Positions 1 through 15,997 of a DNA stretch of 64,000 nt are shown piece after piece. The notes under the pieces are model-generated. The model made no database searches, had not been told where the DNA came from, and was given only the letters and a program-made list of their open reading frames with translations. Source of the stretch: Anaeromyces robustus. Lineage: Eukaryota; Neocallimastigomycota; Neocallimastigomycetes; Neocallimastigales; Neocallimastigaceae. Position 1 is the first letter of the stretch. Every line of letters begins with the position of its first letter. The translations under genes were made by a program, and so were the position numbers. The stretch covers positions 1 to 64,000 of the forward strand of contig MCFG01000079.1 of assembly GCA_002104895.1 (NCBI GenBank), written 5' to 3'.

Positions 1-898
1 AATTAATAGTTTATATATCATAAATTATAAAAAGCATAGTAATTTTTTTCTTTGAAAATAAAATAAAATAAAATAAAATATATTAAGTATGATTTATCAG
101 TAGATTATTTATATTTACAACTTTATAACAAAAAATAGTTACTTTAATTAATCTTTCAATATCTATACCTTCCCCTATATATCTAATTTTCAACTTCTTT
201 TTTTTTTCAATTCTTCAGTGGATATATTTATATATACATAATATAATTAAGTTTCATTAAATAAATTTATTTATGTTTATTAAAAAAAGATTTTACATCC
301 TTTTTTTTTATTCACATTTTATTATTCAAAAATAAAAATACTATAATATTTTTTATTTAATTATATATATATATTGTTTTATTTCATCTAATAAAATAAA
401 ATAAAAAAAGAATTTTTTTTATATTAAAATGAAATAAAACATGATAAATTATATATAAATATATATAATATATATATTATATAATCAATAGCATTATTTC
501 GTATAACTCATATTTCTATTTTATGCTTTTATATACTTGATATATAATCATTTTTATATTACATTAAATATATACTAAATATATAATTATAATTATTATA
601 AATTTTATTATTAATAATAATTTATTTATTCAATTATTTATTTATTTATTTATTTATATATTTACATAATTAAAATATTTATTTTTTATTTATTTATTTA
701 TTTATTTTTTTATTTACATAATTAAAATATTAATTTTTTATTTATTTATTTATTATAGAATATTCTCTATTATATTAATTATTATTATAGTTATGAATTA
801 AATATAAACAATCATGTATATATATATACATTATGTATAAATTATTTAAATGTTTAAATAATATATTATTATAAAAATATTTTTATTTTTTATCAAAT
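1..898. other. AT-rich intergenic sequence with a short TTTA-rich repeat
   Basis: No gene is visible. Between about 630 and 760 there is (TTTA)n sequence in which a block beginning ACATAATTAAAATATT recurs at 664 and 716, a 52-bp period. The rest is A/T simple sequence lying downstream of the HECT fragment that ends at 899. Confidence 0.6.
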
Positions 899-1799
<901 letters not shown>

Positions 1800-1848
1800 C
1801 TATTGAAGTATTTATATTTTTCTAAAAAAATTTTAACATTCAAAAATA

Positions 1849-1907
<59 letters not shown>

Positions 1908-2527
1908 GAGTAAGGCAAATAAAAAAAAAACCTTTTAATATTTTTTAGAAAAGAAAGGACAAAAGTTATATATAAATTGTTTTTAACTGCCCTTTATTAT
2001 AATAAAATTTAATGTGTAACATCATGGTATTTGTAAAATAAAAAAATCATAATATTTTTTTAATTTTAAAAATTTAAATTTATTAAACGATTATGATTTT
2101 TATCTTTTATATATTAAATTTTAATTTATATTTAATATTATATATTATTTAATATATTAATTTATATTATTATTATATATGTAAATATATATTATAATAT
2201 ATTCATTATTATTTATAATTAAATTTCTAATATATTTAAGAATTAGAAAAGTTAATATGAAGCATGAAAAGAAATTTTAATAAATAATAAAATTTAATTT
2301 TAAAAATTAAAATTTGCTTTATTTTCTCACTTTTACATAATTATTTATTTTTTTATTTTTATAATTATTTTTTATAATAAATTTATTATTTTCTTTTGTA
2401 TCTTTTATTACTTTTATTTATTTTACATTTCATGTATATTATATATTCTTTAATTTTATGTAATCTATATTTTACATGTATTTTAAATTTAAATTAATTA
2501 TTTAAAATAAAGATTAATCCTAGTCTA

Positions 2528-2602
<75 letters not shown>

Positions 2603-2604
2603 CA

Positions 2605-2643
<39 letters not shown>

Positions 2644-2645
2644 CA

Positions 2646-2715
<70 letters not shown>

Positions 2716-2734
2716 TTAAATCAATAAAAAAATT
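1800..2734. repeat. Intergenic (TAA)n arrays
   Basis: Two trinucleotide arrays dominate: (TAA)n at about 1846-1905 and a longer one at about 2530-2720. The second is interrupted by ATC triplets and then flips to (TTA)n near 2690, so its end can fold on itself. The sequence between them is AT-rich with no coding signal. Confidence 0.8.
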
Positions 2735-2830
2735 TCAAAGAATATTGTGTATGTATTGATAATTCATTTATATTTTCAGATTTTTTTTTATAATGTTAAA
2801 TATTACCATTTACTTGATGATCCTGAATGA

Positions 2831-3130
2831 ATCTATTACATTTTTAATATTGATATATTAGTAGATCCAGAGTACTCAAATGGTGTTTATAGAAAGGGAA
2901 ATATTTTTCATTTTTTTAATCATTCATGTGATCCAAATTTAAGAAGTTTATTATGCCTAATGTGATTTTTATGAAATGAATATATATAATGAAAAATGAA
3001 CATTTGATTATATTGGTATGAAAAAACCGGGAGGATTTTTCAAAAAAATGGTAATTGTTATAGTGTAAATACACAGTTTTCTATATCATCAGCTTCTTCT
3101 GAACCATTATCGCAAACTATTAATGATAAT
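2831..3130 (+). pseudogene. SUV39-type SET-domain fragment
   Basis: On the plus strand from about 2849 the translation reads IDILVDPEYSNGVYRKGN, then FHFFNHSCDPNLRS. The NHSCDPN core (codons at 2918-2938) is the signature of the cofactor-binding pocket of SET methyltransferases of the SUV39/Clr4 class. After a stop and a frame change the second signature appears as TFDYIGMKKPGG (about 3004-3040), matching the LTFDY motif. A further open stretch, NGNCYSVNTQFSISSASSEP, runs to a stop near 3136. Only the C-terminal half of a SET domain is present, without pre-SET or a start. It lies in antisense orientation inside a HECT relic, so it probably arrived as an insertion. Origin (retrocopy or transposon capture) cannot be decided. 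Confidence 0.7.
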
Positions 3131-3191
3131 CTTTAAATCCATTAGTTAGTATTTGTAAATTTTCTGTCGTAAAAACTAATAATTTTATATA

Positions 3192-3360
3192 GTTTTCCTT
3201 ATTAAATTTAATTACATACTATTTTTTGAATACTCTTATGTTAATGATAAAAATTCTATTATTAATTATTATTTTTTTTTTTTGTTTTCCTTATTAAATT
3301 TAATTACATACTATTTTTTGAATACTCTTATGTTAATGATAAAAATTCTATTATTAATTG
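3192..3360. repeat. 92-bp tandem duplication
   Basis: The segment beginning GTTTTCCTTATTAAATTTAA at 3192 recurs at 3284 with almost no change through about 3360. It duplicates part of the HECT relic exon plus its flank. A T-run joins the two copies. Confidence 0.85.
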
Positions 3361-3819
3361 TATTTTATATAAAAATATTGAAAAAGAAAAGGTTTATGCT
3401 TAATATATTTAAAAAATATTAATTATGTAAAATATATATATATAATTTTATCAAACACAAAATATATTATTATCTTAACAATTTAAATTTTAATAAAGCT
3501 TTAGGTCAATAATTATTAAATTTGTGATACTAAGGATTTTAAAAATAATAATATATATAAATATATATATTATTATTTTTATAAACATATGAATATCTAT
3601 GCGTAAAAAGAAATTTTTAAAAAAATATATGTGCTATAAACAAAATGTAATTTTAAAAAATAAAATAATATGAACAATCAACCGAAAGAAATTAATTATA
3701 AAATATAATTAATTCGGTCCATAAATTTAAAATATTTAAATTTTTTAATTTAATGTAATTTGATACTGAATTACACACTTCAAATTCCTAAGACTTTAAG
3801 TTTCCTTAAGACTAAAAGT

Positions 3820-3824
3820 AAAAA
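3820..3824 (-). terminator. Pol III terminator of the tRNA gene
   Basis: A run of five T on the minus strand lies 5 nt past the discriminator base of the tRNA-Gly gene, the usual RNA polymerase III stop signal. Confidence 0.6.
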
Positions 3825-3829
3825 TATAT

Positions 3830-3900
3830 TGCGTTAACCGGGAATCGAACCCGGGCCATTTGCTTGGAAGGCAAATATTCTACCTCTATACTATTAACGC
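3830..3900 (-). tRNA. tRNA-Gly (anticodon UCC)
   Basis: The reverse complement folds as a 71-nt tRNA with no intron. The acceptor stem GCGTTAA pairs with TTAACGC and is followed by discriminator A at 3830. The anticodon stem is TTTGC/GCAAA with loop CTTCCAA, giving anticodon TCC, which reads GGA and GGG glycine codons. The T arm CGGG TTCGATT CCCG carries the invariant TTCRANY and doubles as the B box. The 3' CCA is not encoded, as expected in a eukaryote. The gene stands in an old HECT relic region and looks intact. Confidence 0.95.
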
Positions 3901-4517
3901 TTAACTCTTAATAATTTTTTATGATACTCCTACAAATATTTATTATTTCCTAATCCATAGTTTTTTTTGTGGCTAAATAAAATATGTATACATTATTTTA
4001 TTTATTTTTTTATTTTATTTATTATTATTATTATTATTTATTTATTATTTATTATTTATTATTTATTATTTATTATTTATTATTTATTATTTATTATTTA
4101 TTAAAATAAAATAATTACATTTTTAATATGGCGTATTTTTTAAAAAGTGTAAATTTTTGTATATTATTAAGTTGGTGATATGTGTCACATCCACTAAAGT
4201 CTTAATAAATTAATAAAATAATAAATTATATTTTTTGATTTATAAAAATATAATTTAATTATTTAAAAAGGTTAAATAGAAAATTTTAAATTATATAGAT
4301 AAAATCTTTAAATCAATAATTTATGTAATTATGTTTGTTTATCTTATAAATATTGAAAAATAGCAATATATAATATAATATATAATTTATTTCAAGTATT
4401 ATTCATTAATTAATTAAAACACTATTAATAACTGCGTTAAAAATATTAATATTTATAATATATATTATAAATAAATAATAAGAATATTAATATTTATTAT
4501 TTATAATATATATATAT

Positions 4518-4553
<36 letters not shown>

Positions 4554-5697
4554 TCTACTTATTTATAAGTATAATATATTATTGATTACCGAAGAAGATT
4601 TCAACCTGAACATTATATCATACAATAATAAAGTTATGCTTGTTTTTATGTTTTCATTTTTATAATTTATAAAGAATGAAATTATTTATATTTTATTATA
4701 TCAAATTCAAATCTTTAAATGTATTTAAATATTTTCTAAATATTGGTTAATTTTTAGAAAATATCCATAGTAATTATAATTAGACTAAAATATGAGTACC
4801 TATCTCTCATACGTACTCTATAGCTGTACTAAAAAATATCCAATTTAACAAAAAAGAAATATTTTATTTTGTTGTTTAAATTATTCAAGAAATTATAATT
4901 ATTATATACAATAAAAAATTTCCATTATTCAAACTTTCAATATTAACTATTTATTTTATTATACATATACGGACGGTATTAATAACTTAAAACAAAAAAT
5001 ATATAAATAATAATATAAAAAATAATAAAAATAACGAATTTATGTATAAGTAAAATATTAATATTAATTATAATTCAAATTAATATAATTATATATATAA
5101 CTATTTAATATAAAATAAAATTATAATAAATTACTGAATTTTTATAAAATATTCGTAATTTATTTATTTATCATATATATTTTGATATTTCTTTTTTTTT
5201 AATATAGATGTGATTGATGGAAATTAAATTACAATAGTGATATCCATATATTATAAAGGACATAAAAATCGAAGAAAAATTACAATCTTTAAAGTTATAA
5301 ATTTAACGTATTTTATAAAAATTAATTAATATTAATCATAATTTAAATTTAATTATTATTACATATAAAAATTATTAAGTTTTAAACTTTTTTATTTTTT
5401 TTTATTTAATAATATTTTATGACATATATTTTAAAAGATAATATATATGACTAATTCATCACATAAGTAAAGATAATTGAAATAAAAGAGTTTTATGTCC
5501 TATCGATATGATAAATACGACATCAACATTATTTGTTTTTCTGAACATTGATAGTTTAAATGAATATGTACAGAAATTATCAATGTTAGATATCAATACT
5601 ACTATAGCATAAAATTTTATGTTTTATATGCCATCATGATCCTAATATAAATTAATTTTAAAAATTTAAGAATTTTGGTGTTAAATTTATTTATTTT
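3901..5697. other. Intergenic: microsatellite, conserved 3' flank of locus A
   Basis: A (TTATTTA)-type array spans about 4010-4105. A short coding-like patch lies at 4564-4665 (listed separately). From about 5200 to 5697 the sequence resembles the sequences downstream of loci B and C, including a patch reading ATCATGATCCTAATATAAAT near 5634. It also contains an inverted pair AACATTGATA/TATCAATGTT at about 5543-5588 and a 14-bp palindrome CATAAAATTTTATG at about 5609-5622. Confidence 0.5.
4564..4665 (+). pseudogene. Possible thioredoxin/PDI-like fragment
   Basis: A 33-codon open stretch reads ITEEDFNLNIISYNNKVMLV and then FMFSFL before a stop. The pattern of an acidic ITEEDF turn, a short helix and then a hydrophobic LV strand resembles the start of thioredoxin or protein disulfide isomerase domains (LTxxNF...VLVxF). 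The CxxC active site is not reached because a stop intervenes. The base composition is better than the surroundings. The resemblance is short and could be chance. Confidence 0.25.
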
Positions 5698-10773
<5,076 letters not shown>

Positions 10774-10942
10774 TATATCTTTTAATTTTTAATTATTAAT
10801 AAAAATATTAAAAAGTTTTAAATTTTATATTATTTTATATCATGAAAAATATTTATGGATATATATATATATAATTATAATAATTATAATAATTATTATA
10901 TTTATTTATTTTTTTTTTTTTTTAATATTTTATTTTTTTTTT

Positions 10943-11066
10943 AAAATAATAATAGTCAATATTATTATTTTAATTTTTAATTGTATTTTAGTTTTTTTTT
11001 TAATATTTTATTTTTTTTTAAAATAATAATAGTCAATATTATTATTTTAATTTTTAATTGTATTTT

Positions 11067-11105
<39 letters not shown>

Positions 11106-11193
11106 TATTTATATATATAAATAAAATTAAATATAAAGTACAGTATTATTAAATTTTTATTTTTAAAATAATAATAGTCAATATTATTATTTT
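10943..11193. repeat. Three copies of a 29-bp palindrome
   Basis: The element is AAAATAATAATA, a 5-nt centre GTCAA, then TATTATTATTTT. The 12-bp arms are perfectly complementary. Copies lie at 10943-10971, 11020-11048 and 11165-11193. A fourth with centre ATCAA lies at 33339-33367 upstream of locus C. The first two sit in a larger tandem duplication (period 77 bp). A role in regulation is inference only. Confidence 0.8.
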
Positions 11194-11327
11194 AATAATA
11201 TTTAATTTTATTTTTATAAAAAAATATATATTTTTTAAAAATAATAATAATATTATTATTATTACTTTAATAATATTTTTTTATATAAAAAATAAAATAA
11301 AAATAATACTTTTATTTTGTTTTTTTA

Positions 11328-11356
11328 AAAAAAGTGAAATATTGGGGTATTTATAT
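11328..11356 (-). promoter_or_regulatory. TATA-like module upstream of locus A
   Basis: On the minus strand TATAAATA (11355-11348) is followed 14 bp on by TTTCACTTTTTTT. The same pair with the same 14-bp offset occurs upstream of loci B and C, and a close form upstream of the second CotH gene. It lies 561 bp before the ATG, implying a long or spliced 5' leader if it is the core promoter. Confidence 0.5.
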
Positions 11357-11957
11357 ATTTTTTTTTTTTTTTAAAAGAATAAAAACAAAAAATTTACTGT
11401 ACATTAAAAGATAGTTTTTATTAATTAAATTTTAATTAAAAAAAAAAAAAAAGTTATGTCATATTTTAAACTTTTATTTATTAATATAAATATATAATTA
11501 ACATCATAATTTAATATATCAAAAAATTTTTGTATATTTTAATATAGCTTTATTTATTTCTTTTAATTTTTTTTAATATAAATCGTTATATAGAATGTTT
11601 GACATTATTATGATTTAATTATATGTACATTATGTAAATATTCTTATTATAAATAATTATATTAAAGTACTTTAAATTTAAATTTTATTGTTGAAATGGG
11701 CAGTTAGTATATTGAAAATGATCTTAGAGAAATATACAGAATCATTTATATTATATAATTATTATAAATTCATTAGTGGGTCATTTTATTGTATAATTTT
11801 TCTGTTTATTTATATATATATACTTTTACTATTAAGAAAAAATCTTCATATATAAACCAAAAAAAAAAAAAAAAAGTTTTTATTTAAAATTATTTGAAAT
11901 AATTATATTATTTAAATATTTCATTATTTTATTATAAGCCACAAAAACAATAAATAA

Positions 11958-12642
11958 GACATATTTTCGATGGAGGTGCATTTCGAAAACTTGTATTTCG
12001 TTAAAGTGCATTTCGGAAAAAATGGCGCATTATAATGTAATAAATAAATAAATTAATAAATAAATTATAAAATAAATAAATTATAAAGTAAATAAATTAT
12101 TAAATAATAATAAATAAATTAATAATAAAAAATTAATAAAAATAAATAAATAATAAATAAATTAATAAATAAAAAAAATAATAAATAAAAAAAATTAAAT
12201 AAATTTTATTATAAATTAATCAATATTATAAATATAAAAGTATTTATTATTAAAAATATTTAAAATCATATTAATTGACACTTAAATTAACCATTTTTTA
12301 TACGATTTTAATATCCTAATATAAATTTCTTATTTATTTTTAATTCTTGAAATTTTATTCTTCTCTTTTAATAACGTATTAGTATACTTAATAAATAACA
12401 ATTGAAATATGCTGTTAATTATTATTATTAATCATAAATTAGCGAATAATTTTTTATTTTATTATTATATATTAAAATGTAATTGTGTATACTTTATATT
12501 TTTGAATAAAACTTTAAAGTATAAATTATTAATAAAAAAATAAATTAAGATATCAATATCAAAATCATATATAACAGTATTTTATTTAAAAATGTTTTCG
12601 AAATACAAATTTTCGAAATGCACCACCATCGCAAAATACAGC
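11958..12642. mobile_element. Non-autonomous DNA element with TTTCG-rich terminal inverted repeats
   Basis: The left end (about 11960-12000) carries CGATGGAGGTGCATTTCG followed by AAAACTTGTATTTCG. The right end (about 12596-12640), read on the other strand, carries CGATGGTGGTGCATTTCG followed by AAAATTTGTATTTCG. The ends are thus inverted repeats of roughly 40 bp with few differences. A second internal GTGCATTTCGG follows the left end at 12006. The interior is AT-rich with no open frame, so the element resembles a MITE. I could not identify a clear target-site duplication. The CG-containing ends contrast strongly with the surrounding sequence. Confidence 0.75.
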
Positions 12643-12689
12643 ACTCTAATAAATAATAATAATTAGGTTAGGCATTCTTATTAATACCT

Positions 12690-13520
12690 TTATAATAAAA
12701 AATAAAATAAAACAAAATAAAAAATAAAAAAACATTTTTTTAAAAAAAATTAATAATAAAATAAATAAATAAAATAATAAATAAAGAAATAATAAATAAT
12801 TAATAATTAAATAAATGTTTTATTTTTTTAAATATAAAAAAAAAGAAAATATTTTTTTTTAAATATAAAAAAAAAGAAAATATTTTTTTTTTAAACATTA
12901 AAAAAAGTAAAATAAAAATAAGTAAACATTTTATTTTTTAAACATTAAAAAATAAAATAAAAATAAGTAAACATTTTATTTTTTAAACATTAAAAAATAA
13001 AATAAAAATAAGTAAACATTTTATTTTTTAAACATTAAAAAATAAAATAAAAATAAGTAAACATTTTATTTTTTAAACATTAAAAAATAAAATAAAAATA
13101 AGTAAACATTTTATTTTTTAAACATTAAAAAATAAAATAAAAATAAGTAAACATTTTATTTTTTAAACATTAAAAAATAAAATAAAAATAAGTAAACATT
13201 TTATTTTTAAGCATTAAAAAATAAAATAAACCAAAATAAAAAATAAAAAAAAACATTTTTTTAAAATAAATAAATAAAATAATAAATAAAGAAATAATAA
13301 ATAATTAATAATTAAATAAATGTTTAAAAAATCAATTGTTTACTTATTTTTATTTTATTTTTTAATGTTTAAAAAAAAAAGTTTTCTTTTTTTATATTTA
13401 AAAAATAAAACATTTATTTAATTATTATTTATTTATTATTTTTTTATTTATTATTTTATTTATTATTAATTTTTTTTAAAAAAATTTTTTTTTATTTTTT
13501 ATTTTGTTTTAATTTATTCG
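12690..13520. repeat. Foldback repeat arms around a 45-bp minisatellite
   Basis: About 12690-12930 and about 13325-13515 are long imperfect inverted repeats of one another. Part of the left arm is repeated in direct orientation at about 13230-13325. Between them lie about seven copies of a 45-bp unit containing AAGTAAACATTTTATTTTTT, with unit starts at 12921, 12966, 13011, 13056, 13101, 13146 and 13191. The copies are nearly identical, which suggests recent expansion. No gene is present. Confidence 0.85.
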
Positions 13521-13830
13521 CCAAATTTTTGGTGGCTTTTATATTTACGTCATAAAATATCAACACAATTATTATTAACGCCATAAATTAAATATATGGC
13601 TTTAAAAAAATTGTAGAAATAAGCCACAAAACAATGACACAATTGTATATACGCCCCACGTAATTATACGTGACTTAAAAATTTTTGCAAATTGCAACTT
13701 TATTTATTTAATTAATTATTATTTATTTATTTAATTTTTAATGAAATTAAGTGGCTTTAAATAAAAAATATTCAAGCCATTTTACGAAATACAAGTTTTC
13801 GAAATACAAATTTTCGAAATGCAACTCTCC
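13520..13830. mobile_element. Solo right-end-like transposon terminus
   Basis: About 13785-13829 reads CGAAATACAAGTTTTCGAAA and then TACAAATTTTCGAAATGCA, the same arrangement as the right end at 12596-12640. It abuts directly the left end of the next element at 13831. The preceding sequence contains several GCCAC/GTGGC words (for example GGTGGC near 13530, AAGCCAC near 13622), which also occur near other ends in this island. It may be the outer right end of a larger element whose left end is at 11960. Confidence 0.55.
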
Positions 13831-15421
13831 GGGAGAAGTGCATTTCGGAATCGTGCATTTCGGAATCGTACATTATTGTATGTGGCTTGATGATAAAATA
13901 TTTTATAGCCACATTTATCAAAAATAAATAAATAAATATATAAATAACTAAATAAAATCAAAATAATATTTTATTAATAATCTTTTAAATAATATTTTGT
14001 TAAAAATTGTATTATAAAAAAGGACTTGTTCTGTTATCATTAAATAAATAAAACTATTATAATTATTAAATAAATAATTATTGTAATAAATAATAAATAT
14101 ATAAATAAATAAATACATAAATAATTAAATAAAATTAAATATTATTTTATTAATAATCTTTTAAATAATATTTTGTTAAAAATTGTATATAAAAAAGGAC
14201 TTGTTCTGTTATCATTAAATAAATAAAACTATTATATTTTAAAAATAATTATTTACATAAATATAATACTAATTATTGGAATTATTATAAGAATATAGAG
14301 CATATAACAAATAATGCTTCAGAATATTTTAATAAGTACTTAAATAATTTATTTCCAAAAAAATCTTCATTTTTTAAATTAATTTATATATTAAAAAAAG
14401 AAGAATCCTTTTCCTACAATGATTACGAAATGAGAATTAATGGAATCTGGAGAAAAAAACAAAAAATAATTAAAAAACTGATGAAATAAAAAATATAATT
14501 GAAAATTATAAGTATATGGAAAAAGATTATATTTATAATGGATATGATAGAAAAGATATTGTTGAATTATGGTATAATTGCTTAATTGATTTAAATAATA
14601 AAAAATACTAATTTTTTATTATAAATTAGTATTTTTCTAACCTTTTTAAATTATATGTTATGCTTAATTATTGTTCTTGTAACAATATAAGGAAATAAAA
14701 TTACTTTAAGATTTTTTTTAGCTAGTTTTTAGCTAAATTATATCTAAAACTGATCTATTTAACTATAATTAAAATATAATTAATATCAATATCAAAATTT
14801 TTAGTATAAAAATATTATTAATATCAATATCAAAATTTTTAATATAAATATATTATTATTAATATCAATATCAAATTTTTTAGTATAAAAATATTATCAA
14901 TATCAATGTCAATCTTATTTAGTAAAAATAATAATATCAATTATGTTTAAAAAATCATTAAATAAATATTTTTTTATTTTTTTATTATTTTATTAAAATT
15001 TTAGTTATTATTATTACAATTTAATAATAAAATAAATTAAAATATTGTATATAAATAATTTTAAATATAAATGAAAAATATTATAAAATATTAAATAAAA
15101 TAAAAGACTTTGAAAAAATATGATTTTTGTTTGTTTGTAAAAGTTAATGAATAACTTGAATCTTTCTTTTTTAAATTTTTTTTGTATTCTTTTGTATTTT
15201 TTTTTTTTCAATTCTTTGATTTTATTATAATTATTTTTATTTCATTTTATTTCATTTTTTAAATTGTAATTATTAATTATAATTTTTAATTATTATTTAT
15301 TTATTTATTCATTTATTTAATATATAAAATTTCATGCGCCACAGATTCCGAAATGCACAATTCCGAAATGCACGATTCCGAAATGCACGATTGCGAAATG
15401 CACCACATTCCAACTCTCCCC
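13831..15421. mobile_element. MULE-like DNA transposon remnant with repeated terminal motif
   Basis: The left end (13831-13873) begins GGGAGAAGTGCATTTCGG and repeats GTGCATTTCGGAATC. The right end (about 15342-15421) shows the same motif inverted, four times, closing with a GGGAGAG word on the opposite strand. The interior holds a coding relic at 14266-14612. A segment of about 175 bp around the word AAAAAAGGACTTGTTCTGTT is duplicated in tandem (first copy near 14010, second near 14185). The element is plainly degraded. Assignment to the Mutator/MULE superfamily rests on the coding relic, not on the ends. Confidence 0.65.
14266..14612 (+). pseudogene. C-terminal remnant of a MULE-type transposase
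   Basis: The plus strand encodes YWNYYKNIEHITNNASEYFN, then KYLNNLFPKKSSFFKLIYIL and KKEESFSYNDYEMRINGIW. This matches the region after the catalytic core in MULE-domain transposases, where a (R)TNNxxExxHxxLNxLF..xPxxxxFIxxLKxEE pattern is typical. The expected His after the Glu is replaced by Phe/Asn here. The frame changes once, near 14480, and continues to a stop at about 14610. No DDE core precedes it, so only the C-terminal part survives. Confidence 0.55.
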
Positions 15422-15425
15422 ATAT

Positions 15426-15892
15426 TTTCTTTTAATTAATAATAAAATTAATTCTTACTTATTTAATTATAAATAAAATAGATTAATACATACATAAAGA
15501 AATTTTTAGTTTAAAAAAATTTTTTATTAAATATATTTTTTAATATATGTTCATTTTCAATATATATTATATATAGAATGTTCTATTATTCTATAAATAA
15601 TGTTATATTAAATTACAAAATTTTTATTATATTATATATATTAAAATTTGTGAACTTTTTTGTTATTAAATATATAAAAATATTATATATTTAATAATAT
15701 TAAATTATTATTTATGTTTATTTTTATTTTTATTTTTATTTTTATTTTTATTTTTATTTTTATTTTTTGGCTTTACTCAAAAATTCAAATATTCTATATT
15801 TTTTTTTTTATTTTTATTTTTTGACTTTATTCAAAAAATTCAAATATTCTATATAATTAGATCTAAAACACCTAATGATTAATCATTTTTGA
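15426..15892. repeat. Intergenic with (TTTTTA)n array
   Basis: A hexanucleotide T5A array runs from about 15718 to 15765, and a similar T-rich block follows near 15800. A small inverted repeat TAGAAT/ATTCTA lies near 15575-15592. No gene is seen. Confidence 0.6.
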
Positions 15893-15895
15893 TAT

Positions 15896-15997
15896 AAATG
15901 GCAAGAGCAATCATAGCAGCGGCATCAACACCGGCTGCTACATAAACGTACAAATGGCAAGAGCAATCATAGCAGCGGCATCAACACCGGCTGCTAC
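15896..15997. repeat. 56-bp tandem duplication at the 3' end of the LOR gene
   Basis: The 46 bp beginning AAATGGCAAGAGCAATCATA at 15896 recur without change at 15952. The perfect match over an exon end suggests a very recent event. Because 56 is not a multiple of three it changes the C-terminus of the encoded protein. Confidence 0.92.

Larger units (their letters stand above)
2735..3745 (-). pseudogene. Decayed HECT copy (copy E) interrupted by a SET fragment
   Basis: Pieces of the HECT exons are recognisable on the minus strand by comparison with the intact copies. About 2735-2830 and 3130-3228 together match the 170-nt exon preceding the catalytic Cys. About 3474-3541 and 3675-3745 match the 297-nt exon that encodes PELYKNLNWLK and the FIGRIMGL motif. 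Exons between them are missing, and the final catalytic exon is not found. The 170-nt exon is split by a plus-strand SET-domain fragment. At the two junctions the host sequence reads GATGATC and GATAATC, which may be a degraded target-site duplication. The copy is clearly non-functional and older than copy D. Confidence 0.75.
10774..11957. other. Upstream region of locus A
   Basis: No coding sequence. It contains three copies of a 29-bp palindrome (10943, 11020, 11165), the first two inside a 77-bp tandem duplication of T-rich sequence, a poly(T) run at about 11070-11100, and the promoter-like module at 11328-11356. The rest up to the transposon island is AT-rich with no recognisable element. 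Confidence 0.6.

Noticed and set aside
12921-13235. Regularly spaced 45-bp repeats considered as a CRISPR array
   Set aside because: The whole unit repeats, with no variable spacers, in a eukaryotic AT-rich context; it is a minisatellite.
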